This document shows, piece after piece, positions 1 to 9,134 of a stretch of DNA of 64,000 nt. Source of the DNA: Harenicola maris (lineage in GTDB: Bacteria; Pseudomonadota; Alphaproteobacteria; Rhodobacterales; Rhodobacteraceae). The stretch covers positions 248,001 to 312,000 of the forward strand of contig JADQAZ010000002.1 of assembly GCA_018524345.1 (NCBI GenBank). Reading direction: 5' to 3'. The translations under genes were made by a program, and so were the position numbers. The notes under the pieces were generated by a model. It had not been told where the DNA came from. It searched no databases and saw only the letters and a list, made by a program, of their open reading frames with translations. The first letter of the stretch is position 1. Each line of letters begins with the position of its first letter.

Positions 1-1
1 G

Positions 2-994
2 AAGAAACAGATCGCCCGTCTGGCGGAGCTTGGCTTTGACGCCATGATGGCGACGGAGCTGGAGTTTTTCCTCTTCGAGCAGAGCTTTGACGAGATCCGC
101 AAGGGCGGCTTTCGCGACCTGACCCCGATTTCCGGCTATAACGAGGATTACCACATCCTCCAGACCACCAAGGAAGAGGGCGTCATGCGCCCGATCCGCA
201 ACCACCTCTATGCGGCTGGCCTGCCGATCGAGAATTCCAAGGGGGAGGCCGAAAGCGGGCAGGAGGAACTCAACATCCGCTATTCCCCCGCCCTCGACTG
301 CGCCGACCATCACACCATCGCCAAACACGCCATCAAGGAAATCGCATGGCAACAGGGGCACGCCGCGTCGTTTTTGCCGAAATGGCACAAGGATCGTGTC
401 GGCAGCTCCTCCCACGTCCACCAATCCCTGTGGAAGGACGGCGAGGCGATGTTTGTGGATGCGGATGATGACCTCGGCATGTCCGAGCTGATGAAACACT
501 ACATGGCGGGGCTGATCGCCTATGCGCCGGATTACACCTATTTCCTCGCGCCTTACGTCAACAGCTACAAACGCTTTGCCAAGGGCACCTTTGCGCCGAC
601 CAAAACCGTCTGGTCCGTGGACAACCGCACCGCGGGCTTCCGCCTTTGCGGCGCGGGGACCAAGGGCGTGCGGGTGGAATGTCGCATTGGCGGCTCTGAC
701 CTGAACCCATATCTCGCGCAGGCGGCGATGCTGGCGGCGGGGATCAAGGGGATCGAGGACAAGATGACGCTTTCCGCCCCGACCAAGGGCGATGTCTACG
801 AGGACGCAAAAGCCGCCGACATCCCGCAGACCCTGCGGGCGGCGACAGAAACCCTGCGGGGGTCGAAATTCCTGCGCGAGGTGATGGGCGATGATGTGAT
901 CGACCACTACACCCGCGCCGCCGAATGGGAACAAGAAGAATTTGACCGTGTGGTGACCGATTGGGAAATCGCACGCGGCTTTGAAAGGGCCTAA
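2..994 (+). CDS. Glutamine synthetase family protein (5'-truncated)
   Basis: The reading frame is open from the window edge, so about the last 330 residues are seen and the N-terminal beta-grasp domain is missing. The catalytic domain is recognisable by GSSSHVHQSLW, which matches the ATP/metal-binding segment, by the GTFAPTKTVWSVDNRT stretch and by VECRIGGSDLNPYLA near the C-terminus. Enzymes of this branch (PuuA, GlnT, IpuC types) ligate glutamate to amines rather than only to ammonia. The next two genes, an aldehyde dehydrogenase and an iron alcohol dehydrogenase, follow at 5 and 4 bp, so the three form one operon. I infer a gamma-glutamyl-amine or gamma-glutamyl-amino-alcohol synthetase; classical GlnA is unlikely in this context. 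The substrate is unknown. Confidence 0.88.
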   Translation, partial: KKQIARLAELGFDAMMATELEFFLFEQSFDEIRKGGFRDLTPISGYNEDYHILQTTKEEGVMRPIRNHLYAAGLPIENSKGEAESGQEELNIRYSPALDCADHHTIAKHAIKEIAWQQGHAASFLPKWHKDRVGSSSHVHQSLWKDGEAMFVDADDDLGMSELMKHYMAGLIAYAPDYTYFLAPYVNSYKRFAKGTFAPTKTVWSVDNRTAGFRLCGAGTKGVRVECRIGGSDLNPYLAQAAMLAAGIKGIEDKMTLSAPTKGDVYEDAKAADIPQTLRAATETLRGSKFLREVMGDDVIDHYTRAAEWEQEEFDRVVTDWEIARGFERA

Positions 995-999
995 GACCA

Positions 1000-2373
1000 A
1001 TGACAATCCAATGCACCTCGCCCATCGACGGGTCAATTTATGCTGAGCGAGAGACGCTTTCGCGCGCGGACGCCGATGCCGCCGTGGCCTGCGCCCGCGC
1101 GGCACAGGCCGACTGGGCCGCGCGCCCCTTGGCCGAACGCATTGCCCTTGTGCAGGCGGGCGTGGCCGCCGTGGGCGCCATGAACGACGAGATCGTGCCT
1201 GAGCTGGCATGGCAAATGGGCCGCCCCGTCCGCTACGGCGGCGAATTCGGCGGGTTCAACGAACGCGCCAGCTATATGGCCGAGATCGCCGAAGAGGCCC
1301 TCGCCCCCATCGAGGTAGAGGACAGCGATGCGTTTCGCCGTGTGATCAAACGCGTCCCGCACGGCGTGGTCTTAGTCGTTGCGCCGTGGAACTATCCTTA
1401 TATGACCGCCATCAACACGGTGGCCCCGGCCCTGATCGCGGGCAATGCTGTGCTGCTGAAACATGCCTCGCAAACCCTTCTGGTGGGCGAACGCATGGCG
1501 GCGGCCTTTGCCAGCGCAGGCGTGCCTGCCGATGTGTTCCAGAACGTCTTTCTGGACCATGCCACCACCTCCGCCCTGATTGCAGATCGCGCATTCGGCT
1601 TTGTGAACTTCACCGGCTCTGTCGGCGGCGGACGCGCCATGGAACAGGCCGCCGCAGGCACCTTTACCGGCGTGGGCCTTGAGCTTGGCGGCAAGGACCC
1701 CGGTTATGTGATGGAGGACGCCAACCTCGACGCCGCCGTGGATACCCTGATCGACGGTGCGATGTTCAACTCCGGCCAGTGCTGCTGTGGGATCGAGCGT
1801 ATTTACGTGGCCGAGAGCCTGTTTGACGCCTTTGTCGAGAAGGCCGTGGCGATTGTGAACGGCTACAAACTCGGCAATCCGCTGGACCCCGAAACCACCC
1901 TCGGCCCCATGGCCCATGTGCGTTTCGCGGAGGAGGTCCGCGCGCAAACAGCCGAGGCGATCGCCGCTGGCGCCACAGCCCATATCAAAGCAGAGGACTT
2001 CCCACAGGACGGCGGCGCCTACCTCATGCCGCAGATCCTGACCGGCGTTGACCATTCCATGCGCGTCATGCGCGAGGAAAGCTTTGGCCCCGTTGTCGGC
2101 ATCATGCCGGTGAAGTCGGACGAGGAGGCCATCGCCCTGATGAACGACAGCGACTTCGGCCTCACGGCCTCGCTCTGGACGCAGGACATCGCCCGCGCCG
2201 AGGCCATCGCCGACCGGATCGAAACCGGCACCGTCTTTATGAACCGCGCCGATTACCTTGACCCCGGCCTGTGCTGGACCGGCTGCAAAGACACCGGACG
2301 CGGCGGCGGCCTGTCTGTCATCGGGTATCACAACCTGACCCGTCCCAAATCATACCACCTCAAGAAGGCTTAA
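1000..2373 (+). CDS. NAD(P)-dependent aldehyde dehydrogenase
   Basis: A 457-residue protein of the aldehyde dehydrogenase superfamily. Visible signatures are VVAPWNYPYM (cofactor-binding strand), the general-base glutamate in LELGGKDPG and the nucleophilic cysteine in FNSGQCCCG, where three cysteines stand in a row. The ATG lies 5 bp after the preceding stop, and the next gene starts 4 bp after this stop, so it is translated in the middle of a three-gene operon. In the family it oxidises an aldehyde to a carboxylate in the cytoplasm. With an amine ligase before it and an alcohol dehydrogenase after it, it would take the aldehyde made from a gamma-glutamyl amino alcohol or amine. The substrate assignment is inference. 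Confidence 0.93.
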   Translation: MTIQCTSPIDGSIYAERETLSRADADAAVACARAAQADWAARPLAERIALVQAGVAAVGAMNDEIVPELAWQMGRPVRYGGEFGGFNERASYMAEIAEEALAPIEVEDSDAFRRVIKRVPHGVVLVVAPWNYPYMTAINTVAPALIAGNAVLLKHASQTLLVGERMAAAFASAGVPADVFQNVFLDHATTSALIADRAFGFVNFTGSVGGGRAMEQAAAGTFTGVGLELGGKDPGYVMEDANLDAAVDTLIDGAMFNSGQCCCGIERIYVAESLFDAFVEKAVAIVNGYKLGNPLDPETTLGPMAHVRFAEEVRAQTAEAIAAGATAHIKAEDFPQDGGAYLMPQILTGVDHSMRVMREESFGPVVGIMPVKSDEEAIALMNDSDFGLTASLWTQDIARAEAIADRIETGTVFMNRADYLDPGLCWTGCKDTGRGGGLSVIGYHNLTRPKSYHLKKA

Positions 2374-2377
2374 ACAG

Positions 2378-3523
2378 ATGAGCATCACGGCCAACTGGTC
2401 CTACCCCACCGCGATCCGTTTCGGCGCGGGCCGCATTTCCGAGATCGCCGAGGCCTGCGCCGCCGCTGGCATCAAAAAGCCCCTGCTGATCACCGACCGC
2501 GGCCTTGCGGATATGGAGATCACCAAGAAAACCCTCGGGCTGCTGGAGGCCGCGGGCCTTGGCGCCGCGATTTTCGCCGATGTGGACCCGAACCCGAACG
2601 AGAAGAACGCCGAAGCGGGCGTTGCGGCCTATAAGGCGGGCGGGCACGATGGCGTCGTCGCCTTTGGCGGCGGCTCCGGCCTTGATCTGGGCAAGCTGGT
2701 CGCCTTCCTCGCGGGCCAGACCCGCCCCCTGTGGGATTTCGAAGATATCGGCGATTGGTGGACCCGCGCCGATGCGGACGCCATCGCCCCCATCGTCGCC
2801 GTGCCCACCACGGCCGGAACGGGCTCCGAGGTTGGCCGCGCCTCTGTCATCACCAATTCGGTGACCGAGCAGAAGAAGATCATCTTCCACCCCAAATTCC
2901 TGCCCTCTGTTGTAATCTGCGACCCCGAGCTGACCGTGGGGATGCCGAAATTCATCACCGCGGGCACCGGCCTTGATGCCTTTGCCCACTGCGTGGAGGC
3001 GTTTTGCTCGCCCCATTATCACCCTATGTCGCAGGGCATGGCGCTGGAGGGGATGCGTCTGGTCAAGGAATATCTGCCCCGCGCCTATGCGGATGGGTCA
3101 GACATCGAAGCCCGCGCCCATATGATGTCCGCCGCCGCCATGGGGGCGACCGCCTTTCAAAAGGGCCTCGGCGCGATCCACGCCCTGTCGCACCCCATCG
3201 GCGCGATCTACCACACCCACCACGGCACCACGAATGCGGTCTGCATGCCCGCCGTGCTGCAGTTCAACAAACCGGCGATCGAGGGCGTTCTGACCCAAGC
3301 CGCCGCCTATCTGGGCATCACCGGCGGGTTTGACGGCTTCTGCGCCTATGTGGATGACCTCAACGCCTCCCTCGGCGTGCCCAAAACCCTTGCGGGCCTT
3401 GGCATCGAAAACCCCGATATCGACCGCATCGTCGAGGGCGCCTTGATTGACCCCTCAACAGGCGGCAATCCGGTGGAGATGACAGCCGAGAACACCCGCG
3501 AGCTTTTGCTGCGCATCGTCTAG
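2378..3523 (+). CDS. Iron-containing alcohol dehydrogenase
   Basis: A 381-residue group III (iron-type) alcohol dehydrogenase. The N-terminal half carries the nucleotide-binding GGGSGLDLGK and TTAGTGSE segments. The C-terminal half has the metal-ligand region GTGLDAFAHCVEAF followed by HALSHPIGA and YHTHHG, which hold the conserved histidines. It is last in the operon with the glutamine-synthetase-like ligase and the aldehyde dehydrogenase. The pair of oxidising enzymes would convert an alcohol through an aldehyde to an acid. Family members act on ethanol, 1,2-propanediol, lactaldehyde and similar small alcohols, so the substrate cannot be read from sequence. A 147-bp gap separates it from the next gene. 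Confidence 0.93.
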   Translation: MSITANWSYPTAIRFGAGRISEIAEACAAAGIKKPLLITDRGLADMEITKKTLGLLEAAGLGAAIFADVDPNPNEKNAEAGVAAYKAGGHDGVVAFGGGSGLDLGKLVAFLAGQTRPLWDFEDIGDWWTRADADAIAPIVAVPTTAGTGSEVGRASVITNSVTEQKKIIFHPKFLPSVVICDPELTVGMPKFITAGTGLDAFAHCVEAFCSPHYHPMSQGMALEGMRLVKEYLPRAYADGSDIEARAHMMSAAAMGATAFQKGLGAIHALSHPIGAIYHTHHGTTNAVCMPAVLQFNKPAIEGVLTQAAAYLGITGGFDGFCAYVDDLNASLGVPKTLAGLGIENPDIDRIVEGALIDPSTGGNPVEMTAENTRELLLRIV

Positions 3524-3670
3524 GCCCCCACCTGCAAATGGTGGTTACACTTCGGTAGGTTATCTGGTAGCCCAGATCAGACCCGCCCGAAGACCAAAGG
3601 CGCAAAGCGGCCCGCCCGCTTTGCCCCCAGACCACGGCGGAGATGATCCAACCTGCCCGAAAGCCGCCCC

Positions 3671-5032
3671 GTGACCACCCCCGCCCAGCATCCAACACCC
3701 AGCAACCGCGATGTCTTCAGCATGGCTTGGCCGCTCTGCCTGAAAACCATGATGTTGCAGGGCATCGTCGCCATCGACGCCTATCTGATCTCCCCCTTGG
3801 GGGAGGAGGCCCTGGCCGCTGTCGGCCTTGCGGGGGCCTTGGGCGGCTTGCTGCTTGGCATCCTGTTCGCCTTTTCCAACGCCACGCAAATCCGCATCGC
3901 GCAGGCCTTCGGCTCCGCCGGTCCGGTGGAGCTTAAGACAGGCTTCTACTGCGGCCTCCTGATCAACCTGATTTCCACCGGGATCGGGCTGATCGCCGTG
4001 CTGGCCTTTGCCGCCCCCGCCATCGCGGGCTTTGCCCAGACGGAGTGGATCGAGGCGCAGGCCAATGCCTATCTGTCGGTCTTCCTCTTCGTCATTCTGG
4101 CAGAGGCCGTGGGCCAAACCCTGTCGAGCCATTTCAACGGCTGCGGGCGCACCAAGGTCTCCTTTGTCAGCTACCTCATTGCCCTGCCGGTCAATATCCT
4201 TGCCTCCATCGGGCTGATCCACGGGCAATTCGGCCTGCCGGAGCTTGGCGTGCTGGGGGCGGCCTATGGCACGATCATCGCCGCGGTGCTGCGGGTGGCG
4301 TTCATGGGCTGGATTTTCTGGCGCGACCATCGCTGGTTCCGCGATGTGGCGGGCTGGTCGCGGGGCAGCTTTGGCAACGCGTTGAAACGGCACTTTGCCT
4401 TTTCATGGCCCATTGCCATCACCTTTGTCAGCACCGCCTTTTCCAATCAGGCCTGCATGCTGATCTATGCCACCATGTCGGTGAACCAGTTCGCGGCGAT
4501 GACCCTGATCCTGCCTTGGGTCAATGTGCTGGGCACCTTTGGCATGTCATGGGCGCAGGCCACGGGGATTTCAGTGGCACAGCTGATCGGGCGCGGGGCC
4601 ACGGTGGCACAGCTGGACGCCTTCCTCAGCCGCGCTTGGCGGGCGGCCTTTATCGCCTCGGCTCTGGTGTCCCTGTGGTATCTGGGCTTCTGCCTCAGCT
4701 CGGGCGTGATCTACGCCGCGCTGCAGGATGAGACCAAACAGGCGCTGATGTCCTTTTTGCCGATCCTTCTGGTGCTGCCCTTCCCGAAACAGTCCAACGC
4801 GATCTGCGGGCAAACCCTGCGGGCGGCGGGGGAAACCGTGCCGGTGATGAATATCTTTATCGCCGGGCAATGGGGGTTCAAGGTGCCGATGACGGCGCTC
4901 TTTGTGCTCTATCTGGATATGCCGGTGTTCTGGGTCTTTGCCCTTGTCCTCGGCGACGAGCTGTTCCGCTTTCCGCTGTTTCACAAACGCCTCTATCGCG
5001 GCGATTGGAAACATGCCTCCAGCGCGATCTAA
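3671..5032 (+). CDS. MATE family efflux transporter
   Basis: A 453-residue, very hydrophobic protein with about twelve membrane segments in two similar halves, as in multidrug and toxic compound extrusion (MATE) carriers, which export organic cations with Na+ or H+. The N-terminal MAWPLCLKTMMLQ segment and the repeated glycine-rich helices fit the family. The start is a GTG. No strong ribosome site is visible, and the next in-frame ATG (near residue 18) would still keep the first helix. The stop overlaps the stop of the convergent GntR gene by 4 bp. Its cargo cannot be predicted. The gene stands alone between two operons. Confidence 0.88.
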   Translation: MTTPAQHPTPSNRDVFSMAWPLCLKTMMLQGIVAIDAYLISPLGEEALAAVGLAGALGGLLLGILFAFSNATQIRIAQAFGSAGPVELKTGFYCGLLINLISTGIGLIAVLAFAAPAIAGFAQTEWIEAQANAYLSVFLFVILAEAVGQTLSSHFNGCGRTKVSFVSYLIALPVNILASIGLIHGQFGLPELGVLGAAYGTIIAAVLRVAFMGWIFWRDHRWFRDVAGWSRGSFGNALKRHFAFSWPIAITFVSTAFSNQACMLIYATMSVNQFAAMTLILPWVNVLGTFGMSWAQATGISVAQLIGRGATVAQLDAFLSRAWRAAFIASALVSLWYLGFCLSSGVIYAALQDETKQALMSFLPILLVLPFPKQSNAICGQTLRAAGETVPVMNIFIAGQWGFKVPMTALFVLYLDMPVFWVFALVLGDELFRFPLFHKRLYRGDWKHASSAI

Positions 5033-5712
5033 TCCTCGAAGTAGTCGGGGTTCTTTTCCTGAATCGTCTCGATCGTGGCGTCCAAACGCGACAGATGCAC
5101 AAGGCCCGCGGCCACGGCGCCCTCTTCGTTATTGGCGATGATCTGTTTGGCGATCTCTTTGTGGTCCAGCAAAAGCTGATCCCGCCGGTCGGTCTTGGCA
5201 AGGCTGAGCATGCAGAGCCGGTCCACCTTGGCCTTCTCTTCCTTGATCACCTCAAAGGCGTAATCCACCTGCGCGATGCCGCAGATCGTCTCGTGAAATT
5301 GGTAATCCAGCTCGCCGAATTTATCGTTGGTCGGCGCCTTGATGGCGATCTTTTGCAGGGCAAGGCTGGCCTCCAAAAGGGCCTCGCCCTCCTCGCCGCA
5401 CAGGCGGGCGGCGCGGCGCAGAACCTCACATTCCACCGCGGCCCGCACAAAGCGCGACTTGGCAATAGTCCGGGAGGAGAATCGCTTTACCTCCGTCGCG
5501 CGCTGGGGCCGGATCAACAGCAGGTCGAGGTTTTCCAGCCGGTTGAACGCATCGCGCACGGGCTGACGCGAGACGCCGAATTTGGTCGCGATCTCCGCCT
5601 CGGAAATTTTGTCCCCCGGCAGCAATTCCATGCCAGAGATTGACTCGTAGAGTTCGTCAAAAACCACATCAACCGATGTTCTGCGATCTCTTGCCTGTGC
5701 TGTTGGGGCCAT
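5029..5712 (-). CDS. GntR-family regulator with FCD domain
   Basis: A 227-residue FadR-subfamily regulator. The winged helix-turn-helix is at about residues 36-60 (ISEAEIATKFGVSRQPVRDA). It is followed by an all-helical FCD domain with the metal/ligand-binding residues in DYQFHETI and in LLDHKEIA and AAGLVHLSRL. FCD regulators of hexuronate pathways (UxuR, ExuR, KdgR-like) release DNA when they bind a sugar acid. This gene is divergent from the alginate importer and separated from it by 373 bp of palindrome-rich DNA, so it very likely controls that operon and probably itself. A motif shared by the importer and kdgK promoters is the best candidate operator. The effector is probably KDG or DEH, by inference. 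Confidence 0.9.
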   Translation of the reverse strand: MAPTAQARDRRTSVDVVFDELYESISGMELLPGDKISEAEIATKFGVSRQPVRDAFNRLENLDLLLIRPQRATEVKRFSSRTIAKSRFVRAAVECEVLRRAARLCGEEGEALLEASLALQKIAIKAPTNDKFGELDYQFHETICGIAQVDYAFEVIKEEKAKVDRLCMLSLAKTDRRDQLLLDHKEIAKQIIANNEEGAVAAGLVHLSRLDATIETIQEKNPDYFED

Positions 5713-6085
5713 GTTTTCAGTGCTTTCTGTTGCGGCTTGCTACCAGAATTCCCATTTAGGTTCCAGCGTGATCTGCCCAGTTAAGGGCCCGCCCCTTCCC
5801 TAGACATCTGCCCCCGCGCCGCCCCGCATCGGCGGAATGTTGCGCAGGGCAAAGGCCTATTTCCAAGGCTTTTATTTTTGAAATAGAGTCACCACATTCA
5901 AAAATTTGTCGCTATAGTAATATTATTACCGAGACGATCGAGCATAACTTGGAACCTCCTACCTGGGCCCATTAAACGATCAATGTCACCCTAAATCAAT
6001 ACTAGTATGCTACGAACTTTACTAGTATGGTAGTTCAAAGATGCACGTCTCACGATTCGCATCTGTTGGGATTTGGGGAGGAAAC
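5713..6085. promoter_or_regulatory. Divergent control region, GntR regulator / alginate importer
   Basis: This 373-bp gene-free stretch is much more AT-rich than its surroundings in its right half. It holds three features that look like protein-binding sites. One is a 9-bp inverted repeat, ATTTTTGAA at 5874-5882 and TTCAAAAAT at 5897-5905. The second is a perfect 13-bp palindrome, GTAATATTATTAC, at 5917-5929. The third is a pair of TACTAGTAT elements at 6000-6008 and 6020-6028, exactly 20 bp apart. I could not settle on a -35/-10 pair for either direction. A GGGGAGGA ribosome site precedes the importer start. Confidence 0.6.
6000..6030 (+). promoter_or_regulatory. Candidate GntR/FCD operator (direct repeat)
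   Basis: TACTAGTATG occurs at 6000-6009 and again at 6020-6029, so the two copies lie on the same DNA face two turns apart. Each contains the self-complementary TACTAGTA. A close relative, TAATAGTAT, stands before kdgK at 14451-14459. It runs into GTATAC and CCAG, which resembles the TTGGTATACCAA operators known for UxuR-type FCD regulators. Binding by the neighbouring GntR protein is inference. Confidence 0.5.
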
Positions 6086-7185
<1,100 letters not shown>

Positions 7186-7189
<4 letters not shown>

Positions 7190-8181
7190 GCATGGACCCG
7201 AACACCTCCGGCATTTCGACCGAGGAGTTGGTGGTCGAAGCCCGCGAAGCCCAGCGCGACCTGAAACCGTCCAAGCTGCAAAACCTCGGGGATCACTTCA
7301 AACGGGAATGGCAGCTATATGTGATGCTAGTGCCCACCATCGTCTGGCTTTTGGTCTTCCTTTATAAGCCGATGTATGGCCTGCAGATCGCCTTCAAAGA
7401 CTACTCCATCTTCCGCGGCGTCGCGGCAAGCCCATGGGTCGGCCTTGAACACTTCCAAACCCTGTTTGGCAATGACCAGTTCCTCCGCGCCCTCAAAAAC
7501 ACCATTATCATCAGCTTCTACGGCCTGATCTTCGGCTTTCCCATGCCGATCATCATCGCGCTGATGTTCAATGAAATCCTCAAACAGTGGTTCAAGAAAT
7601 CGGCACAGACCATCGTGTATCTGCCGCACTTCGTCTCCTCTGTGATTATTGCGGGGATCGTGATCACCGCCTTCAGCCCCAGCGCGGGCATTGTGAACAC
7701 CTTCCTTGGCTGGTTCGGCATTGATCCGATCTACTTCCTGACCAAGCCGGAATGGTTCCGCCCGATTTTCGTCGGCACGGGCATCTGGCAAGAGGCGGGC
7801 TTCCAGTCGATCGTTTACCTTGCGGCCATCGCAGGCGTCTCTCCGACGCTGTATGAATCCGCCGTGGTCGATGGCGCCAGCCGCTGGCAGATGATGTGGA
7901 AAATCACCATTCCCTCCATCCTGCCGACCATCATCATCATGCTGATTATCCGCATCGGGAACATGCTCGAGGTCTCCTTCGAGATGATCATCCTGCTGTA
8001 TCAGCCTGCGACCTACTCGACAGCCGATGTCGTCAACACCTTTATCTACCGTCAGGGTATCCAGGGCGGCCAGTATGATCTGGCGGCGGCTGCGGGCCTG
8101 TTCAACGCGGTGGTGGCCTTTGTGCTGGTGATGACTGCGAACACGATTTCAAAGCGCTACTCGCGCACATCGCTTTGGTAG
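7186..8181 (+). CDS. algM1: ABC transporter permease, AlgM1/LplB-like
   Basis: A 331-residue inner-membrane permease with six predicted helices after a polar N-terminal tail of about 40 residues. The first helix reads LYVMLVPTIVWLLVFLYKP, typical of the LplB/AlgM1 branch that serves poly- or oligosaccharide importers. The cytoplasmic EAA loop is YESAVVDGASRWQMMWKITI, where the ATPase docks. The start overlaps the stop of the ATPase gene (ATGA), and the second permease begins 13 bp after the stop behind a GGGGGAG ribosome site. Assignment to alginate oligomers rests on the gene neighbours, not on this protein alone. Confidence 0.92.
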
Positions 8182-8194
8182 GGGGGAGCCAGCC

Positions 8195-9076
8195 ATGACG
8201 AATATGAATCTCTATTCACGCGGCGACAAACTCTTCGTCGTCATCAACATGGTCCTGATCGGGCTGTTCACCCTCTCGACCCTCTATCCGTTCATCTACA
8301 TCACATCGCTGTCGATGAGCACGGGGTTCGAGGCCCGCGCCGGCAATGTCATCCTGACGCCGGTGGGTTTCACGCTTGAGGCCTACAAACAGGTGCTCTC
8401 CGAGCCGCTGTTCTGGTCCTCCTACGGCAACACCTTTATCTACACGATCGGCGGCACCTTGATGAGCCTGCTGTTCATCATCCCCGGCTCCTATGCCCTG
8501 TCGCGTCCACAGCTCAAGGGGCGGCGGTTCTGGAACCTGATGGTGGCCTTTACCATGTGGTTCAACGCCGGCCTGATCCCGTTCTTCCTGAACATGCGCG
8601 ATCTTGGCCTGCTGGACAGCTACTTTGGCATCATCATCGGCTTTGCCGTGAACGGGTTTAACATCATCCTGCTGCGCAACTTCTTCGAGGGCATTCCGCA
8701 GTCCTTTGAAGAGGCCGCGCGCATGGACGGCGCAAACGAGTTTCAGGTGCTGTGGAAGGTTTACATGCCCCTGTCCAAACCCGCCATCGCCACGGTTGCG
8801 CTGTTCTGCATCGTGTCGCGCTGGAACGGGTTCTTCTGGGCCATGGTCTTGCTGCAGGACGAGGAGAAAATCCCGCTTCAGGTCTATCTGCGCAAGGTCA
8901 TCGCCGAGCTTTCCGATGACGAGGAATTCGCCACGTCCCTGCTGACCGCGGCCTACTCCTTTGAAACCGTCAGCGCGGCGATCATCGTCTGCTCCATCAT
9001 TCCAATTCTACTGATCTATCCGTTCCTTCAGAAATACTTCAGCAAGGGCATCTTGCTGGGCGGAGTAAAGGAATAA
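8195..9076 (+). CDS. algM2: ABC transporter permease, AlgM2/YtcP-like
   Basis: A 293-residue permease of the YtcP/AlgM2 branch with six predicted membrane helices. It begins with a helix near residues 14-36 and carries the EAA loop FEEAARMDGANEFQVLWKVY. The C-terminus GILLGGVKE is typical of this group. It pairs with the preceding permease to form the heterodimeric channel. A 58-bp gap with a GGGAGGA ribosome site leads to the binding-protein gene. The order ATPase, permease, permease, binding protein is also seen in other alginate importers, which supports the assignment. Confidence 0.92.
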   Translation: MTNMNLYSRGDKLFVVINMVLIGLFTLSTLYPFIYITSLSMSTGFEARAGNVILTPVGFTLEAYKQVLSEPLFWSSYGNTFIYTIGGTLMSLLFIIPGSYALSRPQLKGRRFWNLMVAFTMWFNAGLIPFFLNMRDLGLLDSYFGIIIGFAVNGFNIILLRNFFEGIPQSFEEAARMDGANEFQVLWKVYMPLSKPAIATVALFCIVSRWNGFFWAMVLLQDEEKIPLQVYLRKVIAELSDDEEFATSLLTAAYSFETVSAAIIVCSIIPILLIYPFLQKYFSKGILLGGVKE

Positions 9077-9134
9077 CGGAAGGTCACAGGAATACGTTCA
9101 ACAGGAAAAAATCGCATATAGGGAGGAACCATTC

